From: Chitinophaga pinensis | GTDB taxonomy: Bacteria > Bacteroidota > Bacteroidia > 2-12-FULL-35-15 | DNA: 38,946 bases | Direction of reading: 5' to 3' | Assembly: GCA_945865315.1 (NCBI GenBank) | Contig: CAMBDK010000016.1 | Location: 1 to 38,946 of the forward strand | Shown: piece after piece, positions 31,719 to 38,946 of the stretch | Position numbering within the stretch: position 1 is the first letter of the stretch | Layout of the letters: every line of letters starts with the position of its first letter | Position numbers and translations under genes: made by a program | The notes under the pieces: model-generated | What the model saw: the letters and a program-made list of their open reading frames with translations, nothing else | Told to the model about the DNA's origin: nothing | Database searches by the model: none

Positions 31719-33326
31719 ATGATAATAATGAAAAAATCCTTGCTGTGCATAATTCTAGTTTTTGTTTTTTTTAGTAACACTTCAATAGATGCTCAGAATA
31801 GCAGTGGAGGAAAGGTAGACCCCTTTGATGCGGAACAAAAATTAAATCAAGGTAATTTTGAAGGAGCCTTAGAGGACTACCTTAATTTACTTTACAGCGA
31901 TCCTAAAAATGATAATTATAATTACGCCATAGCCATTTGTTATTTAAATTCAAATATTAATAAAGCTAAAGCAATACCGTATTTAGAGATTATTACCCGC
32001 AAAACTAAATTCGATCCTAATGCCTTGTATTTATTAGCTAGAGCATATCATTATTCTTACCGATTTGATGATGCTATAAAAAGCTTCACTACTTTTAAAC
32101 AAAACGCACGAGGGAATGTGGATAATTTAAATGATGTAGATCGCCAAATACAATATTGTATTAATGCAAAAGAATTATTAAAATTCCCTATAAATGTAAC
32201 CTTCGAAAATTTAGGTGCTAATGTAAATACGCCCTATGCCGATTATTATCCATTTGTTCCTAATGATGAGTCCTTTATAATTTTAAACTCTCGCAAGCCA
32301 GAAGAAGGGTCAGAAAAGGTGAGGGAAGATGGAAGCTATTCGGCTTCGGTTTACATTTCAAAAGAAAATAACGGTAATTTTTCAAAAGCGAAAAGATTTG
32401 AATCACCGATTATTAAAAAGGATGGAGAGCAGGAAGTAATAGGATTGTCAGGTTCTGGCGATGTTATGCTTTTTTATTATACTAATTTTAAAGGAGTAGG
32501 AGATATTTATATTTCTCCTAACGAAAAAGGCAAGGCTTCAAAAATTCCGGAAAAATTGAGTGATAATATAAATTCATCCGCTGAAGAAATTGCAGCCTGT
32601 TTAAATCATGATGGAAGCATACTTTACTTTGCAAGTAATAGAAGTGGAGGGTTTGGCGGTACCGATTTATACATGAGTATTTTATTACCTAACGGTACTT
32701 GGGGGCCCGCACAAAATTTAGGACCAGCAATCAACACCGTATTTAACGAAGATTTCCCTAATATTACTTCGGATGGCAAAACTTTGTATTTCAGCTCAAA
32801 TGGGCACACATCCATGGGGGGCTATGATATTTTTAAGGCGGAAAAGGATCCTGTTACCAAAAATTTTGAAAACCCTAAAAATATTGGATACCCAATAAAT
32901 ACACCACAAGATGATTATAATTTCAGGATGGCTGGTAATGGACGTTTTGGTTATATGGCTTCTTTGAGAGAGGGAGGATTGGGGGATTTAGATATTTATC
33001 GTGTTACAATTAATGAAGTGGAAGCTCAATATTCTGCAGTAATAGGTTCCATTTTATCTGCTGATACAACAAAAAAAATACAATATTCCGATGTTTTCAT
33101 CACTGTAAATGATGCTACCACGCATGAAATTATAGGTACTTATCTGCCAAATCCAAATTCGGGACGATACATTATTATTTTAAGTCCTGGTTTATTTGAA
33201 GTTACAATAGAAGCAAATGGTTTTAAAACAATAGCCGAAAAAATAAATATACTAGGCAAGAGCTCCTATAAATTTGAAATTCAAAAAGATATAAAGTTAT
33301 ATCCCGATGGTTATCCTACCAAATAA
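31719..33326 (+). CDS. TPR/PD40 protein, PorE-like without an OmpA domain
   Basis: A 535-residue exported protein. Signal peptide at about 1-25 (ending IDAQ); Met4 is an alternative start. Residues 35-150 form TPR helices (KLNQGNFEGALEDYLNLL, ARAYHYSYRFDDAIKSF). Residues 160-430 are PD40/WD40-like blades with repeated D-G-x-x-L-YF-x-SN and GG-x-DLY/DIF motifs near 305, 360 and 415. Residues 440-520 form a carboxypeptidase-regulatory-like domain (NPNSGRYIIILSPGLFEVTI). This order equals the T9SS/gliding protein PorE minus its terminal OmpA-like peptidoglycan-binding domain, so cell-wall anchoring must come from elsewhere if it has that role. Confidence 0.85.
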   Translation: MIIMKKSLLCIILVFVFFSNTSIDAQNSSGGKVDPFDAEQKLNQGNFEGALEDYLNLLYSDPKNDNYNYAIAICYLNSNINKAKAIPYLEIITRKTKFDPNALYLLARAYHYSYRFDDAIKSFTTFKQNARGNVDNLNDVDRQIQYCINAKELLKFPINVTFENLGANVNTPYADYYPFVPNDESFIILNSRKPEEGSEKVREDGSYSASVYISKENNGNFSKAKRFESPIIKKDGEQEVIGLSGSGDVMLFYYTNFKGVGDIYISPNEKGKASKIPEKLSDNINSSAEEIAACLNHDGSILYFASNRSGGFGGTDLYMSILLPNGTWGPAQNLGPAINTVFNEDFPNITSDGKTLYFSSNGHTSMGGYDIFKAEKDPVTKNFENPKNIGYPINTPQDDYNFRMAGNGRFGYMASLREGGLGDLDIYRVTINEVEAQYSAVIGSILSADTTKKIQYSDVFITVNDATTHEIIGTYLPNPNSGRYIIILSPGLFEVTIEANGFKTIAEKINILGKSSYKFEIQKDIKLYPDGYPTK

Positions 33327-33356
33327 ATCATCCTTAAAGCCTTTGCTATTCAATAA

Positions 33357-33376
33357 AAAAAGCAGTATTGCTTTTT
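33357..33376 (+). terminator. Hairpin terminator of the PD40 gene
   Basis: AAAAAGCA (33357-33364) pairs with TGCTTTTT (33369-33376) around GTAT, 30 bp after the stop, with a T-run as the right arm. This fits an intrinsic terminator. Confidence 0.6.
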
Positions 33377-33555
33377 AAAAAAGGACCTTAATTTATTTAT
33401 TTTTTTTTGCTATTAAGCCTTTGTTGAAATTTAGCCCTTTTTTGGGGAGATTACTATAATATATGTTTTTTTCATTTTTTTTTGGTTATTTCCATTAAAA
33501 TTCCGTTATTTGCAGTCCGAAAATATTAACTAGAAAATTTTAAATAAAAAATACA

Positions 33556-33795
33556 ATGTCAAGAGTTTGCGAAATAACAGGAAAAAAAGCTATTGTGGGC
33601 AACAAAGTTTCTCATTCTAATGCTAAAACAAAAAGGAAATTTAACGTGAATCTTCAAGTTAAAAAATTCTTTTTACCTGAAGAAAATAAATGGGTTACTT
33701 TGCGTTTATCCACTTCAGCATTGCGCACAATTACAAAAAATGGTATCACTGCAGTAATTAAAGAAGCTAAGGAGCAAGGTTTTTTAAAAAAATAA
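33556..33795 (+). CDS. rpmB: 50S ribosomal protein L28
   Basis: A 79-residue basic protein of the large ribosomal subunit. The diagnostic start SRVCEITGKK, the GNKVSHSNAKTKRKF segment and RLSTSALRTI-x-K-x-G match L28 throughout. Cys pairs of zinc-binding L28 forms are reduced to a single Cys here. First gene of a four-gene cluster (rpmB, rpmG, DUF4295, ftsY) typical of Bacteroidota. Confidence 0.97.
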   Translation: MSRVCEITGKKAIVGNKVSHSNAKTKRKFNVNLQVKKFFLPEENKWVTLRLSTSALRTITKNGITAVIKEAKEQGFLKK

Positions 33796-33858
33796 TCAAT
33801 TAATTATTAAAGTGTTTTTCACCTTAATACTTATATTTCATTCATAACACAATTAACA

Positions 33859-34041
33859 ATGGCAAAAAAAGGTAATAGAATTCAAGTAATTATGGAGTGT
33901 ACCGAGCATAAAACCAGCGGAAAACCTGGGACATCCCGTTATATCACCACAAAAAATAAAAAGAATACCACTGAGAGATTAGAGTTGAAGAAATACAATG
34001 CTATCTTGAAAAAAGTAACTGTTCACAAAGAAATAAAATAA
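33859..34041 (+). CDS. rpmG: 50S ribosomal protein L33
   Basis: A 60-residue ribosomal protein. [30 protein letters not shown] and the basic end [19 protein letters not shown] match L33. Only one of the four zinc-binding Cys residues is present, so this is the zinc-free form. It lies 63 bp after rpmB. Confidence 0.96.
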   Translation: MAKKGNRIQVIMECTEHKTSGKPGTSRYITTKNKKNTTERLELKKYNAILKKVTVHKEIK

Positions 34042-34122
34042 TATAGTTGGATGTTATCGTAAGAAATATATAATAATATTTTTTACTGTTATCATTAATA
34101 AACTTTAAATACTTATAAAACA

Positions 34123-34278
34123 ATGGCAAAAAAAGTAGTTGCAACACTTAAATCTGGTAAAGGAAATAACTTTACCAAAGTGATAAAAATGGTTAAATCA
34201 TCTAAAACAGGTGCTTATTCTTTTAAGCAAGAAATCGTTCATAACGATCATATAAAAGATTTTTTAGCTTCTAAGTAA
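34123..34278 (+). CDS. DUF4295 family small basic protein
   Basis: A 51-residue Lys-rich protein beginning MAKKVVATLKSGKG, with the segment KVIKMVKSSKTGAYSFKQEIV and a short acidic-basic end. This matches the DUF4295 family, which in Bacteroidota is nearly always between rpmG and ftsY. Its small size, basic character and neighbours suggest a ribosome-associated protein; this role is inference. It is 81 bp after rpmG and followed by a hairpin before ftsY. Confidence 0.9.
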   Translation: MAKKVVATLKSGKGNNFTKVIKMVKSSKTGAYSFKQEIVHNDHIKDFLASK

Positions 34279-34308
34279 TAATATTTAGAATGTTTTTACA
34301 TTATTCTT

Positions 34309-34340
34309 AAAAGCTTCCTCCAATAAATGAGGAGGCTTTT
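34309..34340 (+). terminator. Hairpin between DUF4295 gene and ftsY
   Basis: AAAAGCTTCCTC pairs with GAGGAGGCTTTT around an 8-nt loop (one G-T pair), followed by a T-rich tail. It probably ends the ribosomal transcript, at least in part, so ftsY may have its own promoter. Confidence 0.7.
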
Positions 34341-34395
34341 ATTATTTTATATCTTTCTCTTTTAAAAAATTGGAAATAATAGGTATTTAAAAATT

Positions 34396-35349
34396 ATGGG
34401 GATTTTTAGTTTTTTTAGTAAAGAGAAAAAGGAAAATTTAAATAAGGGGCTATTTGTTACAAAACAAAGCTTTTTTAGTAAGCTGGCAAATGCAATTTTA
34501 GGTAAAGCCGTAGTTGATGATGAAGTACTTGATAAATTAGAGGAAATGCTTTTAACTTCTGATGTGGGTGTTGATACTTCTATGCGAATTATTGAACGTA
34601 TTAAAAAACGTGTTGCTCAGCAGCGTAAAGTAGAAACATCAAAACTTAACGAAATTTTACGTGAAGAGATAGCTGAAATGCTTTTTTCAAATGGGATGGA
34701 GGGAAAAGATGATTTTGAATTACCATTAAATAAAAAGCCCTATGTAATTATGGTGGTTGGTGTAAATGGGGTTGGTAAAACTACTACTATTGGAAAACTA
34801 GCTTTTCAATTTAAAAAAGCGGGGAAAATTGTTGTTATTGGTGCTGCAGATACTTTCCGTGCAGCTGCCGTAGATCAAATAAAAATATGGGCCGAAAGGT
34901 CGGGGAGCATACTTGTTTCGCAGGGGATGAATGCCGATCCTGCCTCGGTAGCTTTCGACACACTTACTTCGGCTGTTGCAAAAAATGCTGATGTTGTTAT
35001 TATTGATACTGCTGGAAGGCTGCATAACAAGGTGAATCTAATGAATGAACTTTCCAAAATTAAAAATGTGATGCGGAAAATTATACCCGATGCACCACAT
35101 GAAATATTATTAGTTTTAGATGCCTCTACTGGTCAAAATGCAATTGAACAATGTAAACAATTTACAGTAGCTACTGATGTAAATGCATTGGCATTAACCA
35201 AACTCGACGGCACGGCTAAAGGTGGCGTAGTAATTGGCGTTTCTGATAGTTTTAAAATCCCTGTTAAATATATTGGGGTGGGCGAGAAAATGGAAGATTT
35301 ACAAGTGTTTAATAAAATTGAATTTGTAGATTCTTTGTTTAAAAATTAA
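34396..35349 (+). CDS. ftsY: Signal recognition particle receptor FtsY
   Basis: A 317-residue SRP GTPase. It has the N domain (20-100) and the G domain with GVNGVGKTTTIGKL (G1, 122-135), DTFRAAAVDQ, DTAGRLHNKVNLMNEL (G3), TKLDGTAKGG (G4) and IPVKYIGVGEKMEDL. The acidic A domain of E. coli FtsY is absent, as in many Bacteroidota; the N-terminus is short and basic. FtsY receives ribosome-SRP complexes at the membrane. It converges with the DUF5723 gene, about 100 bp away. Confidence 0.96.
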   Translation: MGIFSFFSKEKKENLNKGLFVTKQSFFSKLANAILGKAVVDDEVLDKLEEMLLTSDVGVDTSMRIIERIKKRVAQQRKVETSKLNEILREEIAEMLFSNGMEGKDDFELPLNKKPYVIMVVGVNGVGKTTTIGKLAFQFKKAGKIVVIGAADTFRAAAVDQIKIWAERSGSILVSQGMNADPASVAFDTLTSAVAKNADVVIIDTAGRLHNKVNLMNELSKIKNVMRKIIPDAPHEILLVLDASTGQNAIEQCKQFTVATDVNALALTKLDGTAKGGVVIGVSDSFKIPVKYIGVGEKMEDLQVFNKIEFVDSLFKN

Positions 35350-35399
35350 TTTTTTTATTAGGAGGGTAGTTCCTCACATTAAATATTTCCCCTATTGAG

Positions 35400-35416
35400 A
35401 TAGCTTCCCAAGCTAT
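35400..35416. terminator. Small hairpin between convergent genes
   Basis: ATAGCTT (35400-35406) and AAGCTAT (35410-35416) are complementary around CCC. It sits between the stops of ftsY and the DUF5723 gene and could serve both, but lacks a T-tract. Confidence 0.3.
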
Positions 35417-35450
35417 TAAAGCAAACCTTAGCTGAAAACAATAAAAAACA

Positions 35451-36995
35451 TTATATCTTCTTTGCTCGTAATCTTTTAAATTTAAATAATTTTATTCCTC
35501 GTTTTTTATTTGACGATTTATTACCCTTGGTGGCTGCTACGCTATTAGGATTAACACCTTGCTTATTCGCTAATATTGTTTTTTTGGATTTATTTCTTAG
35601 TGTTAGAAATGTATATCCTTCATATTGTATTTTTGGCGGCGTATACCTTGGTTTAGAAGCTCTGCAAGCTGGATTTTTAAATAATGAAATACCCAAATTG
35701 AAATAGATATTACCTCCATAAGTATTTTGTTTTTTTATCAATGGCAGTATATTATCCATTCCTAATACAAATGTTCTAAACCTAAAAGCACATCCTAATT
35801 GAGGATATATATACCGATGGAAGGTTAAAGGAATAGATAATTCAATATTTCTATGTTCGAAACGTGGCGCTATTGATATTAAGTTAGGCCGCTGCACCCC
35901 TATAATCCTTGGCCCTACTAGTCCCTGAATTATTGTAGCATTAATATAAAAATGATGTTTCAAATTCCAATCAGCTTGAAAACTTAATGCTGTTGGGAGA
36001 CAAGCTAAAATAGGTTTATTTAAAATTTGGGTAACCTTTAAATCGGGATCGGCCCGCAACAATGAATCTATATTGGTATGTTGCAGGTCAGTAATAACTG
36101 TGTTACCAGTATAAACTTCATTAAATGTATTTTTTGTAAAGCGTATCGCACCAAAGTCTAATAGGGATACGCCAACTTTATATTTATAATCAATTTGGCG
36201 GCAAGCCGATTTTTGAGAATTGGAAAAATACGAATCTACAAAATCTAGTGTTTTTTTATATGTAATGCCAAAATCTATACCTATTCCTTTTCCTGCATTC
36301 CAGGCGGGTATATTATACTTTGCACTTGCTCTGGCATCCATTTTTATAATAGACTGATTAGCCTGCGCACTTATATTATTCAAATGACCATTAGCAATAT
36401 TTATTCCTGTAAGATACTTAGCATTTCCTCCTACGGCAATTAAATTTTTACCATGTTTAAAATACATTTTACCGAAATTAATACCATATTCCACCCATGA
36501 CATTTGTTTTATCCTGGTATTTTTTATGTTCAATTCAAAGTTCCTGGTAGCACTATCTATTTTTAATACTTCTTTTTCAAGTAAAATATCAATTAATTCC
36601 TTGGATATGTTACTCACATTTACTTCCACCCTTCCTCTAATAAAAAAGCCATAACCTATTTCTTTATTGCTAACAATTAAAGCAGGACCATTAATTTCAA
36701 CTTTTGTATATACAAAATTCTTTAATTTTATATTACTCAATACAGGGTTAGGCAAGTCCCCCCTTATTGCATCCCAGGCATTAAATTTTGGCACATAACC
36801 CACATTGTTCATCACGTAAATATTTGCGCCTACAAGGTTAAATTGGGCTAATGTTCTGGAATCTACGGAGGATGCAGGATTAAGGAAAACACTATTGATA
36901 CTAGAGAAATTACTATTGGCAATACCTAATTTCTCTTGTGAAGAAAGAGTGAAAAGACTGAGAAAAAAAATAAAAAGTGTAAAAATTAATCTCAT
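35451..36995 (-). CDS. DUF5723-type outer-membrane beta-barrel protein
   Basis: A 514-residue protein with signal peptide (1-19, ending LSSQ). Close to the start it has VFLNPASSVDSR, a motif of barrel proteins of the DUF5723/PorP-like kind, and the body alternates short beta strands with aromatic ends (YGFFIRGRVEVNV, GIDFGITYKKTLDF, FYINATIIQG) as expected for a barrel of about 14-16 strands. The end is a basic, low-complexity extension (about 455-514). Function unknown; related proteins are often found with T9SS or lipid transport genes. It is transcribed alone, ahead of a repeat-filled gap. Confidence 0.75.
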   Translation of the reverse strand: MRLIFTLFIFFLSLFTLSSQEKLGIANSNFSSINSVFLNPASSVDSRTLAQFNLVGANIYVMNNVGYVPKFNAWDAIRGDLPNPVLSNIKLKNFVYTKVEINGPALIVSNKEIGYGFFIRGRVEVNVSNISKELIDILLEKEVLKIDSATRNFELNIKNTRIKQMSWVEYGINFGKMYFKHGKNLIAVGGNAKYLTGINIANGHLNNISAQANQSIIKMDARASAKYNIPAWNAGKGIGIDFGITYKKTLDFVDSYFSNSQKSACRQIDYKYKVGVSLLDFGAIRFTKNTFNEVYTGNTVITDLQHTNIDSLLRADPDLKVTQILNKPILACLPTALSFQADWNLKHHFYINATIIQGLVGPRIIGVQRPNLISIAPRFEHRNIELSIPLTFHRYIYPQLGCAFRFRTFVLGMDNILPLIKKQNTYGGNIYFNLGISLFKNPACRASKPRYTPPKIQYEGYTFLTLRNKSKKTILANKQGVNPNSVAATKGNKSSNKKRGIKLFKFKRLRAKKI

Positions 36996-37109
36996 AAAAA
37001 AAAATTATTCCAAAATCAAAGGTATGTTTTTTAATTCGAAAAAAAATTAAAATTGTAATTTTTGTTGTTTTTTAAAATAGGATAATACAAATATTTATTC
37101 TTTCACCCA

Positions 37110-37404
37110 CTAAATGAAGTTTTCGAAATAAATCCGCAAATTAAATGGTTCAAAAACCTTGTATTTTTCTTTTGTATTGATACCCCCTTGGGTGGTTCGA
37201 CAAACGCTCACCAAAGGTTCACTCAGAGCAGGCTCCAGAAACAAAAAATCAAGAACAAATGATTCCTCTCCACCTGCAACCCTGCATCAAGTTTGTTCAT
37301 TCCTCATGCACATTTTTATAAGGATATTTTTTGCTAAAAAATGAGATCATCTGTTTTTACTAATATATCTGATTTGTCGAAATTAATTTGAAAGCTTTAC
37401 TAAG
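37110..37404 (+). repeat. Dispersed intergenic repeat, copy 2, with a 50-bp insert
   Basis: Reverse-complement partner of 24716-24962. It holds the same blocks in order but carries an extra segment of about 50 bp near 37182-37234 (from CCCCTTGGGTGG to CAGGCTCC). It fills the upstream side of the DUF5723 gene. The remaining 255 bp up to 37659 contain only AT-rich sequence without a supported gene. Confidence 0.8.
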
Positions 37405-37659
37405 TTCTAGTTTCTGATAATTTTATGTACTTCAGAGAGCATCGTTTTGTTGCTTATTTTTTAAAAAAATTGAAAAAAGTTTACCTTGAAAAAGTATTGC
37501 TGAGGATTTAATTCAATTCGATAAAATTAAGCCATGAGGCATAGCCTTTAAAGGAAGTGGCAAATTATTAACTTTCGATTTTTTTTTATATAAATTGCTA
37601 AATTACTAAACAAAAAATAGCCTTTTGCAGTTATAAACGCATATCTAATAGAAAAAAAT

Positions 37660-37690
37660 AAAACCTCAGAAATGATATATCTGAGGTTTT
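37660..37690 (-). terminator. Terminator of the terminal lipoprotein gene
   Basis: AAAACCTCAGA (37660-37670) and TCTGAGGTTTT (37680-37690) are perfect complements around 9 nt, 52 bp after the stop on the minus strand. T-runs on both sides make it potentially bidirectional. Confidence 0.8.
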
Positions 37691-37741
37691 ATGATAAAAA
37701 AGTATGAAGATAAAAAATGGTTACGAATTAAAATATTATTT

Positions 37742-38710
37742 CTAATATGGCAAAACTATTTGCTGAGGGGTACCAGTAGAATCGATCCAATTAAATTTAT
37801 AGCCATAAGGGCATTGACCAAAAGTAACCGGATTTCCTAATATATCCACACCATAGGTGATGGTATAGCTAAAGGCGGAGGCATAATGAATTAATACACC
37901 TGTATGAGGTCTATAAAGGCATAGCGTCCCTGCTAAGTAATAAGCAACGGATGTTGGTAAATCAACTGTAAAAGGCTGCCCTAATCTATTGGTACCCCAT
38001 ACAGCTGCGTGCACATAAGATCCGAAAGTAGTATCGCCAGCAATAGTATTTGTTATTAAGCCAAGAACATTTGTAAATGTTCTAGTTTTTGCAACCAACC
38101 AGGTACGGCTAGTGCCATCGTCAAAAGTAATTTGCATGTCGGCTCTAATCTGATGTAAAATGGTAGCACCTGCCAATAGTTGGATTACTCCTCCTCCATT
38201 CACATTTTTTATAGCATGGTAACCATTAAAAGTTAAGGATTTATTATTTGATAAGCGGGTAACTTTATAATTAACAAATGTTAGTTGTGCTTTTGACCCT
38301 GCAGTAGTCCAGGTAGTTAAAGTTGTTCCATTATATGGTAACTGAATGATGATAGAACCAGAACGGGAAGTTAAACTTAAACAATCATTACCAGTATAAG
38401 TTAAAGTAATTTTACCTTGTGCTGCAAAAGTAGTATCTACCGTTGTATTGCAAAGTGCTTGAATGTCTCTTGTTTTCGAGCAATATTCTAATGCGTTAAT
38501 AGCATCGTCCATTGCTTTATTGGTTTCATCATCAAAGCTTGTTTGGTCATTCACCTTTTGAGTCTGCTGAGATTGACTTCCATTGGGTACTACTGACACT
38601 ACTGGTGTTGGAGCAGGGGCTTCCTCATCTTTTTTCTTACAGCCAGAAATTACTAAACCTGAAATGGTTACTGCTAAAATGATGTTTAAAATTGATTTTT
38701 GTGTTTTCAT
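37742..38710 (-). CDS. Hypothetical lipoprotein
   Basis: A 322-residue lipoprotein from the ATG at 38710; a longer reading adds nine residues (MKFLKKTKN) but spoils the signal peptide. Signal MKTQKSILNIILAVTISGLV with lipobox VISGC, then a charged KKKDEEAPAPTP linker. The rest is Thr-rich and beta-like, with a domain repeating short strands (GKITLTYTGNDC, GSIIIQLPYNG, QITFDDGTSRTW). Four or more Cys residues could form disulfides. No family recognised. Expected at the outer membrane. Confidence 0.75.
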   Translation of the reverse strand: MKTQKSILNIILAVTISGLVISGCKKKDEEAPAPTPVVSVVPNGSQSQQTQKVNDQTSFDDETNKAMDDAINALEYCSKTRDIQALCNTTVDTTFAAQGKITLTYTGNDCLSLTSRSGSIIIQLPYNGTTLTTWTTAGSKAQLTFVNYKVTRLSNNKSLTFNGYHAIKNVNGGGVIQLLAGATILHQIRADMQITFDDGTSRTWLVAKTRTFTNVLGLITNTIAGDTTFGSYVHAAVWGTNRLGQPFTVDLPTSVAYYLAGTLCLYRPHTGVLIHYASAFSYTITYGVDILGNPVTFGQCPYGYKFNWIDSTGTPQQIVLPY

Positions 38711-38767
38711 GTTTTTTGTTTTTTTTAAAAATTTCACGACAATATTAATAAATTAAAAAATTAAACG

Positions 38768-38775
38768 CAAATTTA
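38768..38775 (-). promoter_or_regulatory. TAnnTTTG promoter box of the terminal lipoprotein gene
   Basis: On the minus strand TAAATTTG matches the -7 consensus, 57 bp before the chosen ATG. The rest of the sequence to the right edge shows no gene. Confidence 0.4.
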
Positions 38776-38946
38776 TTTGGAATTTCTATTTTATGATACA
38801 GAAGCATAAAAAAAAGCTATTCAATATATTAATTATCAATTAATTAGAGGCAAGTAATAAAAAATAATTTGCTTTTAAAACTAATTTTTATCTAAAGTTT
38901 AATCTTTTGTTCCTCTCAAAAGTTGCATTTATTAGTTGAATCCAAG

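Noticed and set aside
37159-37344. 61-codon frame upstream of the DUF5723 gene
   Set aside because: It lies in the second copy of the dispersed repeat and spans its insert; no conserved protein content.

Overview
The window reads as a chromosome fragment of an AT-rich, probably uncultured member of the Bacteroidota. The evidence is direct: several secreted proteins end in type IX secretion (T9SS) sorting domains built around a YPNP/FPNP motif, there is a PorE-like PD40 protein, a DUF5723 outer-membrane protein, a SiaC-family (DUF1987) protein, the rpmB-rpmG-DUF4295-ftsY cluster typical of the phylum, promoters resembling the Bacteroidetes TAnnTTTG box, and almost no Shine-Dalgarno sequences. 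No rRNA, tRNA or CRISPR array was seen.

Left part (1-19,515) is an accessory block between two core loci. It begins with the last codons of a probable trpA and ends at a threonine aldolase gene. It holds a DUF1810 gene with a decayed reading frame behind it; a minus-strand set (SiaC-like regulator, lipoprotein, large TerB-ABCG-type transporter); a broken glycosyltransferase; a 7-repeat T9SS protein with a blue-copper domain; another T9SS protein; an M43 metalloprotease with T9SS tail; a decayed IS1182-like transposase; a small membrane protein; an Ntn-hydrolase fused to a membrane domain; an IS4-like transposase remnant; and one more T9SS protein followed by a lipoprotein. Several genes here are followed by palindromic intergenic elements, and two neighbouring genes share a duplicated 225-bp leader. 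This gives the block a cassette-like look, although no integrase is present.

Right part (19,516-38,946) is mostly housekeeping: threonine aldolase and an O-methyltransferase; ettA (ABC-F translation factor); a YfgM-like TPR membrane protein with ribH; an FtsB/DivIC-like division protein; an lpxR-like gene split by a frameshift in a 9-A run; a TonB-domain protein with prmC; ribD with a saccharopine-dehydrogenase-like gene; terC; a PD40 protein; rpmB-rpmG-DUF4295-ftsY; a DUF5723 membrane protein; and a terminal lipoprotein. ribD and ribH supply two steps of riboflavin synthesis from separate loci. A ~250-bp dispersed repeat occurs at 24.7 kb and, inverted, at 37.1 kb, the second copy carrying an extra ~50 bp.

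The most unusual items are the two-hairpin repeat family with CATAAC/GTTATG ends (14,872; 16,659; 19,157), the paired leaders, the SiaC-lipoprotein-ABC set without a SiaB kinase, the Ntn-hydrolase/membrane fusion, and the higher-order repeat in the copper-domain protein. All identifications were made by reading translations and recalling family motifs; no database search was run.
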